7,484 nucleotides of DNA, taken from NCBI GenBank assembly GCA_000437515.1, contig FR898477.1, forward strand, positions 1 to 7,484. Reading direction: 5' to 3'. The notes under the pieces were generated by a model that was given only the letters and a program-made list of their open reading frames with translations, searched no databases and had not been told where the DNA came from. Positions 1-5,511 of the stretch are shown in pieces. The stretch's first letter is position 1; the number at the start of each line of letters is the position of its first letter. This DNA is from Acidiphilium sp. CAG:727 (GTDB lineage: Bacteria > Bacillota > Clostridia > Christensenellales > Borkfalkiaceae). The translations under genes were made by a program, and so were the position numbers.

Positions 1-1
1 C

Positions 2-637
2 GGCTACGTTATCGCGTTCGCGTTCGTAAAAAACGCATACGGCAGGGCGTTCTTCGCGTGTTTCCCGCTGCCGCTCGCAGTATTCGTAATAAACGGCGTA
101 AAGGGCGTAATCAAGGGCAGCGATATAGACGTCGCTTCCGTCGTCCGCAGTTACGAGAATACCCTCGCGCTCGACGGCTACCTGAATATTCTGTGCGAAC
201 TTAAAAACGGTAAGACTTACGCCGAAATCGACGGAAAGTATTTTGACGGAAGGTGCAGTCTGACGCGGGTAAACGCCGCTCTTAACCTGTTTAAGATTCG
301 CCGCGAAGAAGAACTCGGAAATTACGAAAACGCTACTTCTCTCGCCGAAAAAACGCTCGATAACGGAATAAGCGACTTCGAAACGAAAGCCGAAATCGCT
401 TCGATCGGGTATAACGCGGGTATTTTCGAACTCATAGAAAAGTGCGGCGACGTAAGCGAATATCTCGACTTATCCGAAGAACCTTTCGCTTGCAGATTGA
501 GGCTCGAAAAGGCTAAATACGCCGGCGACGACAAATACGTCGAAGTTGCGAAAAATACGGCGTTGAAACGTTGCGACGAGTGTTATTTTCCGGGCGACGG
601 CAAATTCCATAAAAAACTTATCGAAAGACTGCTTTAA
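2..637 (+). CDS. C-terminal part of an unidentified membrane-anchored protein (5' end outside window)
   Basis: An open frame enters from the left edge and runs 211 codons to TAA at 635-637; its start is not in the window. I do not recognise the family. The first ~38 visible residues are hydrophobic and look like the end of one membrane segment (GYVIAFAFV) and a second one (about residues 17-33, AFFACFPLPLAVFVINGVKG). Lysines 34 and 38 follow, which by the positive-inside rule suggests the rest is cytoplasmic. The remaining ~170 residues are soluble, charged and probably all-helical. The stretch around residues 95-145 (NLFKIRREEELGNYENATSL and onward) has the look of TPR-like paired helices, but I cannot assign repeats firmly. 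No catalytic motif is visible, although one could lie upstream. Codon use matches gyrB and gyrA (GAA, CTC, GCG, GAC favoured), so it looks native. It has its own terminator and is not part of the gyrase operon. Confidence 0.85.
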   Translation, partial: GYVIAFAFVKNAYGRAFFACFPLPLAVFVINGVKGVIKGSDIDVASVVRSYENTLALDGYLNILCELKNGKTYAEIDGKYFDGRCSLTRVNAALNLFKIRREEELGNYENATSLAEKTLDNGISDFETKAEIASIGYNAGIFELIEKCGDVSEYLDLSEEPFACRLRLEKAKYAGDDKYVEVAKNTALKRCDECYFPGDGKFHKKLIERLL

Positions 638-650
638 GCGGTCTTTTTTT
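624..650 (+). terminator. Intrinsic terminator overlapping the stop codon of the upstream gene
   Basis: The arms AAAGACTGC (624-632) and GCGGTCTTT (638-646) pair over nine positions with one T-G wobble. The loop is five bases (TTTAA, 633-637), and a run of seven T follows from 644 to 650. This is a standard Rho-independent terminator. The TAA stop (635-637) lies inside the loop, so the left arm is coding sequence. It separates the upstream gene from gyrB. Confidence 0.85.
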
Positions 651-685
651 ATACTCATCGTTGCGGTGCGGTTGACAATATACGC

Positions 686-746
686 GTCGTTTTGAGCGGA
701 GCGAATAATTCCCCGGAAGGGCAACTTCCGTAGCGGCGTAAACGAC
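686..746. repeat. Nested inverted-repeat element in the gyrB upstream gap
   Basis: An outer pair GTCGTTT (686-692) / AAACGAC (740-746) encloses an inner hairpin CGGAAG (714-719) / CTTCCG (725-730) with a five-base loop. Between them is TTTTGAGCGGAGCGAATAAT. Read on the minus strand this gives the peptide-like string IIRSAQNDA. That resembles the spurious translations produced by a short interspersed repeat seen widely in bacterial intergenic DNA (forms like ATTCTTCGCTTCGCTCAGAATGAC). The resemblance is from memory. Only one copy lies in the window, so its repeat status is inferred; it could instead be a structured RNA or a chance dyad. Confidence 0.4.
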
Positions 747-800
747 CGGCAAAAACCAGCTGAATTTTACGCGCGACAAAAAAGAATTTCACAAAAACGC

Positions 801-829
801 TTTACTTATTTCTTATAATAGTTTATAAT
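801..829 (+). promoter_or_regulatory. Probable sigma-A-type promoter of gyrBA
   Basis: The -35 box TTTACT (801-806, four of six matches to TTGACA) is followed by a 17-bp spacer and a perfect -10 box TATAAT (824-829). Transcription would start near 836-838, giving a 5' leader of about 32 bases before gyrB. A second TATAAT lies ten bases upstream (814-819), inside an 8-bp direct repeat TTATAATA (813-820 and 823-830), but has no -35 at a suitable distance. Confidence 0.7.
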
Positions 830-845
830 ATATACTATATTATAA
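823..845. promoter_or_regulatory. AT-rich inverted repeat over the -10 box and start site of gyrB
   Basis: The arms TTATAATATA (823-832) and TATATTATAA (836-845) are perfect reverse complements around a TAC centre. The dyad covers the -10 box and the predicted transcription start. It could be an operator or a supercoiling-sensitive melting element; gyrase promoters in other bacteria respond to DNA relaxation through their -10 region. AT-rich sequence forms dyads easily, so a regulatory role is inference. Confidence 0.4.
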
Positions 846-856
846 CTTTCTACGCT

Positions 857-864
857 AAGGAGAG
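857..864 (+). promoter_or_regulatory. Ribosome binding site of gyrB
   Basis: AAGGAGAG precedes the ATG at 869, with AGGAG (858-862) ending six bases before the start. This strong Shine-Dalgarno sequence fixes the gyrB start. The protein then begins with the usual short family N-terminus ahead of the RKRPGMYI motif. Confidence 0.8.
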
Positions 865-868
865 TAAA

Positions 869-2776
869 ATGGATATCGAAAATAAAGTCGAAGGGAGTTA
901 CGGCGCGGACCAGATACAGGTTCTCGAAGGACTCGAACACATCAGAAAACGCCCCGGCATGTATATAGCCTCGACGGACGAAAGAGGTCTTCACCATCTC
1001 GTAAAAGAGATAGTGGACAACTCCGTGGACGAGGCTCTCGCAGGCTACTGCGATACCATTACCGTAACTATCGAAGAGGACGGTTCCTGTTCGGTAAGGG
1101 ATAACGGAAGAGGTATCCCCACGGGCATACACGAAAAAGAAGGCGTTTCGACGGTAGAAGTCGTCATGACCAAACCAAACGCGGGCGGCAAATTCGGCGG
1201 CGGCGGATATACGGTTTCGTCGGGTTTGCACGGCGTAGGTCTTAAAGCCGTAAACGCTCTTTCCGAATACGCTTCGGTAGACGTATATCAGAACGGTAAA
1301 CACTACCGTCAGGAATACGACAGGGGCGTTCCGCGTTCAAGACTTTTCGTCGTGGGCGATACGGACGAAACCGGTACGAGAATAACTTTCAAACCCGATT
1401 ACGAAATTTTCGAAACGACGGTTTTTAACTATAATACCATAAAGAGTATTCTTCGCGACTTCGCGTTTCTTAACGCCGGTCTTAAAATCGTTCTCGAAGA
1501 CAAGAGGGCGGGGCAGGAAGCGAAAGACGAACTTTTGTACGAAGGCGGTATTACCGAATACGTCGAATTTTTGAACGCCAATAAAGAGCCTATAAGTCAG
1601 GTGCTTTATTTCCGCGAAAATTACGACGCCGTTTCGGTTGAAATCGCAATGCAGTATAACGACGGTTATAACGAAAACGTAATCGCATTCGCCAACAACG
1701 TAAACACCAAAGAAGGCGGCACGCATATCGACGGATTCCGTTTCGCGCTTTCGAAACTCGTCAACGACGCGGGCAAGAAACTCAATCTTATAAAAGACGA
1801 CGATAAACTCGCCGGCGAAGACGTCAGAGAAGGTCTGACGGCGGTTATTTCGGTTAAACTCCCCGAACCTCAATTCGAGGGTCAGACCAAGACGAAACTC
1901 GGCAACAGCGAGATGAGAGGCTACGTACAAAAGGCTATGACCGAAGGATTAGGCACTTATCTCGAAGAAAACCCCGCTTTCACCAAAGAAATACTCACCA
2001 AGTGCTTAACCGCGAAACGCGCGAGAGAGGCGGCGAGAAAGGCGAGGGAGGCGACCAGAAAAACGGCTTTCGAAAGCACCGCGCTTCCCGGCAAACTTGC
2101 GGATTGTTCCGAAAAGAACCCCGAACTTTGCGAGATTTATCTCGTAGAGGGCGATTCGGCAGGCGGAACCGCAAAACAGGGCAGAGACAGGCGCTTTCAG
2201 GCAATATTGCCCCTCCGCGGTAAAATACTCAACGTAGAAAAGACGAGGGTAAACAGAGTACTCGAAAACGAAGAAATCAAAGCGATGATCACCGCGTTCG
2301 GCGGCGGCATGCTCGAAGACTTCGACGTAACGAAGATTCGTTACGACCGCGTAATATGTATGACCGATGCGGACGTAGACGGTTCTCACATAAGAATATT
2401 GCTTTTGACGTTCTTCTTCCGCTATATGCGCCCGCTCGTAGAGCAAGGGCACGTTTATATCGCGCAACCTCCGCTTTATAAGGCAACCAAGAACAAAGTC
2501 GACTACTATTTCTATAACGACGCGGATAAAGACGCGTTCTGCCGCGAAAACCCGCGCAGCGATATTCAACGCTATAAGGGCTTAGGCGAAATGGACAAGC
2601 AGCAACTTTGGGATACGACGATGAACCCCGCGACGCGTACTCTTCGTAAGGTTACGATTGACGACGCGGTCGAAGCGGACGCTCACTTCGCGCTTTTAAT
2701 GGGCGAAGAACCGGAGCAGAGAAGAAAATTCATCGAAGAAAACGCGAAATTCGCTAACCGCGAACTCGATACCTGA
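869..2776 (+). CDS. gyrB: DNA gyrase subunit B
   Basis: GyrB is the ATPase subunit of DNA gyrase. It forms A2B2 with GyrA and uses ATP to put negative supercoils into DNA. At 635 aa it matches Gram-positive GyrB (about 640). The GHKL ATPase domain comes first: RKRPGMYI (26-33), HHLVKEIVDN with catalytic Glu47 and Asn51, DNGRGIP (78-84), the ATP lid around GGKFGGGGY (106-114) and GLHGVG (119-124). The transducer domain follows with its QTK loop (339-341) before TKLGNSE. The TOPRIM metal site is Glu427 in EGDSAGG plus Asp500, Asp502 and Asp504 in MTDADVDGSH; the tail carries YKGLGEM. The novobiocin-contacting Arg (GKHYRQEY) is kept, and the quinolone-region residue equivalent to E. coli Lys447 is Arg (PLRGK), as in Bacillus. 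Unusually, the near-invariant LHAGGKF reads KPNAGGKF (102-109). gyrA follows after 14 bases, and its GyrA box supports gyrase rather than topoisomerase IV. Confidence 0.97.
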   Translation: MDIENKVEGSYGADQIQVLEGLEHIRKRPGMYIASTDERGLHHLVKEIVDNSVDEALAGYCDTITVTIEEDGSCSVRDNGRGIPTGIHEKEGVSTVEVVMTKPNAGGKFGGGGYTVSSGLHGVGLKAVNALSEYASVDVYQNGKHYRQEYDRGVPRSRLFVVGDTDETGTRITFKPDYEIFETTVFNYNTIKSILRDFAFLNAGLKIVLEDKRAGQEAKDELLYEGGITEYVEFLNANKEPISQVLYFRENYDAVSVEIAMQYNDGYNENVIAFANNVNTKEGGTHIDGFRFALSKLVNDAGKKLNLIKDDDKLAGEDVREGLTAVISVKLPEPQFEGQTKTKLGNSEMRGYVQKAMTEGLGTYLEENPAFTKEILTKCLTAKRAREAARKAREATRKTAFESTALPGKLADCSEKNPELCEIYLVEGDSAGGTAKQGRDRRFQAILPLRGKILNVEKTRVNRVLENEEIKAMITAFGGGMLEDFDVTKIRYDRVICMTDADVDGSHIRILLLTFFFRYMRPLVEQGHVYIAQPPLYKATKNKVDYYFYNDADKDAFCRENPRSDIQRYKGLGEMDKQQLWDTTMNPATRTLRKVTIDDAVEADAHFALLMGEEPEQRRKFIEENAKFANRELDT

Positions 2777-2777
2777 C

Positions 2778-2787
2778 GGAGGAAGGA
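2778..2787 (+). promoter_or_regulatory. Ribosome binding site of gyrA
   Basis: GGAGG (2778-2782) ends eight bases before the ATG at 2791, and a second AAGGA (2783-2787) sits three bases before it. The site begins one base after the gyrB stop (2774-2776), so the two genes are very likely cotranscribed and may be translationally coupled. Confidence 0.8.
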
Positions 2788-2790
2788 ACG

Positions 2791-5448
2791 ATGGCTAAAA
2801 AAGAATTCGATCAGGCTTTGACGGCTGAATTCAAAAGAACTCTCGATATGACGAAAATCATAGACATCGAGGTTGAAAAAGAACTTAAACAGAGTTTTAT
2901 AGACTACGCCATGTGCGTAAACCGTTCGAGGGCGATACCCGACGTAAGGGACGGTCTTAAACCCGTTCACAGACGTATTCTTTACTCGATGAACGAACTC
3001 GGTCTGACTCCGGATAAAGCGTATAAGAAGTGCGCCGCGATCGTCGGCGACGTTTTGGGTAAATATCACCCCCACGGCGACAGTTCGGTATACGACGCGC
3101 TCGTTCGCCTTGCGCAGGATTTCTCGATAAACATGCCGCTCGTCGACGGACACGGCAACTTCGGCTCGGTCGACGGCGACCCCGCGGCGGCGTACAGGTA
3201 CACCGAAGCCAGAATGAGCAAAATGGCGCTCGAAATGCTTCGCGAAATCGATAAGGATACGGTAGACTTCTATCCCAACTTCGACGATACGCGTATGCAG
3301 CCCGTAGTTCTTCCCGCAAGATATCCGAATCTGCTCGTAAACGGAGCGGACGGTATCGCGGTAGGTATGGCTACGAATATTCCGCCGCATAACCTCGGCG
3401 AAGTAATCGACGGAACGGTCGCGCTTCTCGATAATCCGGATTTATCCGTAGACGACCTTCTTAAATATATCCCGGCTCCCGATTATCCCACGGGCGGCAT
3501 AATAATGGGCAGAAGCGGTATAAGGAACGCTTACAGAACGGGCAGGGGCGGTTACGTTCTCCGCGCGAGATGCGAAATCGAAGAGTTCAACAATGGTACG
3601 AGAGAGAGAATTATCGTAACGGAACTCCCGTATCAGGTAAACAAACAGAAACTTATCGAAACCATTGCCGATTACGTCAAGAATAAGCGTCTTGAAGGCA
3701 TTTCGAATATCAACGACGAATCCGACAGACACGGTATGAGGGTCGTTATCGAAGTAAAGAAAGACGCCAACGCGCAAGTCGTGCTTAATTCTCTGTATAA
3801 ACAGACGAATTTGCAGGTTTCGGGCGGTATAATCTTACTTGCCCTTGTCGGCACGGATCCCAAAGTACTCAACTTAAAGGAAATTCTCGAGTATTACGTC
3901 GCTCACCAGAAAGACGTAATCACGCGCAGAACGAGATTCGATCTCAATAAAACCAAAGAGCGCGAACATATCGTAAAAGGACTCGTTATCGCGCTTGCGA
4001 ATATCGACGAAGTAATAGCGATAATCAAACGCAGTAAGGATAAAGACGACGCGTCTAAACAACTTATGGACGCGTTCCTGCTCGACGAAAAGCAAACCAC
4101 CGCCATTCTCGAAATGCGTCTTCAAAGACTTACGTCTATGGAGGTCGATAAACTTAACGAAGAACTCCGTCAACTCGAAGCGGTTATCGCCGATCTCGAA
4201 GACATTCTTCAAAAGCCCGAAAGAGTGGTTGCCATTATCAAAAACGACCTGCTCGATATAAAAAACAGGTATCCCACGCCTAGAAAAACAGAAATCTCGA
4301 CCGATTACGCGGATATCGGCGAAGCAGATCTTATCGAAAGAGAAGACGTCGTCATTTCTATGACGCATTTAGGCTACGTAAAGAGATTGAGCGTTAAAGA
4401 ATGTAAGGCTCAACGTCGCGGCGGCAAGGGCGTTACGGCGCACAAACCCAAAGACGAAGATTTCGTCGAGAATATGTTCGTATGCTCCACGCACGACGAT
4501 TTGTTGTTCTTCTCTTCGCTCGGTAAAGTATACCGTCTTAAAGGCTACGAAGTACCCGAAGCGCAGAAAGCGGCAAGGGGCAGAGCGATAGTCAATCTCA
4601 TTCAGGTGGACAACGGCGAAAGAATAACGGCGATAATTCCGAGAAAAGAGAGAATTTCCGACAAGGCGGAATCCGAAACCGAAGAAAACGCGGCGATTGA
4701 AGAAGATACCGAAGCGGAAGTAACCGAAACCTGCGCCGAAGGCTACGTAATGATGGCTACAAAGTTCGGTCTTATCAAAAAAACGCCTATTTCTCAATTC
4801 GACAGCATCAGAAAGGGCGGGAAGATCGCTATCAGCCTTCTTCCGGGCGACGAACTTATTTCCGTACAGTTCACGAACGGCGAAGACGAAATCCTCGTCG
4901 GATCCAATTACGGTAAGTGCATAAGATTCTCCGAAACCGACGTACGCGCCACGGGCAGAGATACGCAGGGTGTAAGGTCTATGGATTTGGACGAAGGCGA
5001 CTACGTAATCGATATGCAGGTAGTACACGCGGGCGATACGGTTATCACCGTTTCTTCGCTCGGCTACGGCAAGAGGAGCAGCCTCGACGATTACAGATTG
5101 CAATCGAGAGCGGGTAAAGGTATCAAAGCGGGTATTTTCAACGAAACCACGGGCAATCTCGTAGGTATCAAACCCGTTCGGGAAGGCGAAGACGTAATGA
5201 TGATTTCCGACAGCGGTATCGCGATAAGGGTACTCGTCGACGAAATTTCGCTTATCGGCAGAGCGACGAGGGGCGTTAAAGTAATGCGCCTCGACGGCTC
5301 GAAGATAGCGACCGTAACTATTGCGCCGCACGAAGAAGAAGTCGAAGAAACCGAAGACGGCGAAGAGGGCGAAGAAACGTCCGGGAACGCCGAAGTAACG
5401 GAAGCGACCGAAACGACGGAAGCGACCGAAACCCCGACCGAAGAATAA
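2791..5448 (+). CDS. gyrA: DNA gyrase subunit A
   Basis: GyrA is the DNA breakage-reunion and wrapping subunit of gyrase (885 aa, in the family range). The winged-helix domain has RDGLKPVHRR (53-62), the quinolone-determining segment KYHPHGDSSVYD (91-102) and catalytic Tyr137 in AAAYRYTEARM. Ser98 and Asp102 correspond to E. coli Ser83 and Asp87, so the commonest resistance substitutions are absent. Tower and coiled-coil regions follow, with EMRLQRLTSME in the C-gate region. The C-terminal domain carries the GyrA box QRRGGKG (541-547), which identifies gyrase and is needed for wrapping. Six blades can be counted by the motifs HLGYVKRL, SLGKVYRL, KFGLIKKT, NYGKCIRF, SLGYGKRS and DSGIAIRV. Oddities: an acidic insert at about 622-651 between blades 2 and 3, an acidic tail (848-885, 18 of 38 residues Glu/Asp), and CVNRSRA (42-48) where most GyrA have SVIVGRA or close. 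The start is fixed by GGAGG and gyrB spacing. Confidence 0.97.
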   Translation: MAKKEFDQALTAEFKRTLDMTKIIDIEVEKELKQSFIDYAMCVNRSRAIPDVRDGLKPVHRRILYSMNELGLTPDKAYKKCAAIVGDVLGKYHPHGDSSVYDALVRLAQDFSINMPLVDGHGNFGSVDGDPAAAYRYTEARMSKMALEMLREIDKDTVDFYPNFDDTRMQPVVLPARYPNLLVNGADGIAVGMATNIPPHNLGEVIDGTVALLDNPDLSVDDLLKYIPAPDYPTGGIIMGRSGIRNAYRTGRGGYVLRARCEIEEFNNGTRERIIVTELPYQVNKQKLIETIADYVKNKRLEGISNINDESDRHGMRVVIEVKKDANAQVVLNSLYKQTNLQVSGGIILLALVGTDPKVLNLKEILEYYVAHQKDVITRRTRFDLNKTKEREHIVKGLVIALANIDEVIAIIKRSKDKDDASKQLMDAFLLDEKQTTAILEMRLQRLTSMEVDKLNEELRQLEAVIADLEDILQKPERVVAIIKNDLLDIKNRYPTPRKTEISTDYADIGEADLIEREDVVISMTHLGYVKRLSVKECKAQRRGGKGVTAHKPKDEDFVENMFVCSTHDDLLFFSSLGKVYRLKGYEVPEAQKAARGRAIVNLIQVDNGERITAIIPRKERISDKAESETEENAAIEEDTEAEVTETCAEGYVMMATKFGLIKKTPISQFDSIRKGGKIAISLLPGDELISVQFTNGEDEILVGSNYGKCIRFSETDVRATGRDTQGVRSMDLDEGDYVIDMQVVHAGDTVITVSSLGYGKRSSLDDYRLQSRAGKGIKAGIFNETTGNLVGIKPVREGEDVMMISDSGIAIRVLVDEISLIGRATRGVKVMRLDGSKIATVTIAPHEEEVEETEDGEEGEETSGNAEVTEATETTEATETPTEE
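5398..5432 (+). repeat. 18-bp-period tandem repeat in the gyrA tail
   Basis: The 17-mer ACGGAAGCGACCGAAAC occurs at 5398-5414 and again at 5416-5432, a period of 18 bases. It encodes Thr-Glu-Ala-Thr-Glu-Thr twice in the acidic GyrA tail. Because the period is a multiple of three, gain or loss of a copy would change tail length without breaking the frame. Confidence 0.75.
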
Positions 5449-5469
5449 AAAATAATAATATAAATCGAT

Positions 5470-5497
5470 TAAGCCTTCCCCCGCGGGGGAAGGCTTA
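5470..5497. terminator. Perfect 28-bp palindrome after gyrA, possible hairpin terminator without U-tract
   Basis: AAGCCTTCCCCC (5471-5482) and GGGGGAAGGCTT (5485-5496) are perfect reverse complements around GC, and the flanking T5470/A5497 also pair. In RNA this gives a very stable GC-rich hairpin. No T-run follows on the + strand (ACGATACGAG), so an efficient intrinsic terminator for gyrBA is doubtful. On the minus strand the next bases are T-rich but start some bases away from the stem. It may act as a partial terminator, a 3'-end stabiliser or an RNase site that lowers downstream helicase expression. Confidence 0.5.
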
Positions 5498-5511
5498 CGA
5501 TACGAGAGTAA

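Noticed and set aside
672..677. Perfect TTGACA upstream of gyrB
   Set aside because: No -10 box at 16-18 bp; the base run there is AGCGGA, and the nearest AATAAT is 26 bp away. The TTTACT/TATAAT pair at 801-829 is a better promoter.
470..724. Minus-strand open frame crossing the terminator and gap
   Set aside because: It reads through the end of the upstream gene and the repeat-like element; the SAQNDA string is a translation artefact of that element.
638..868. Possible tRNA, small RNA gene or riboswitch in the gap before gyrB
   Set aside because: No cloverleaf or known aptamer core is visible. The only structures are the terminator end, the 686-746 element and the promoter dyad; the predicted leader of about 32 bases is too short for a riboswitch.
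1996..2070. Purine-rich stretch in gyrB encoding repeated ARKAREA-like units
   Set aside because: A Lys/Arg/Ala-rich helix at this place is a normal feature of GyrB (Bacillus has a similar ARARMAAKKAREL), so it is not a novel repeat.
2002..2223. Plus-strand open frame inside gyrB; similar ones at 4917-5117 and 7203-7403
   Set aside because: Out-of-frame overlaps inside strongly conserved coding sequence, Arg-rich and low in complexity, with no supporting start signal.
3064..3096. Possible quinolone-resistance alleles in gyrA
   Set aside because: Ser98 and Asp102, the equivalents of E. coli Ser83 and Asp87, are the susceptible-type residues.
4369..5331. Long minus-strand open frame (320 codons) opposite gyrA, with others at 3874-4368, 2683-3390, 2006-2569, 1337-1930 and 6136-6498
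   Set aside because: They lie fully opposite well-conserved genes and arise because sense codons TTA, CTA and TCA are rare. The translations have no recognisable domain, and no ribosome sites were noted.
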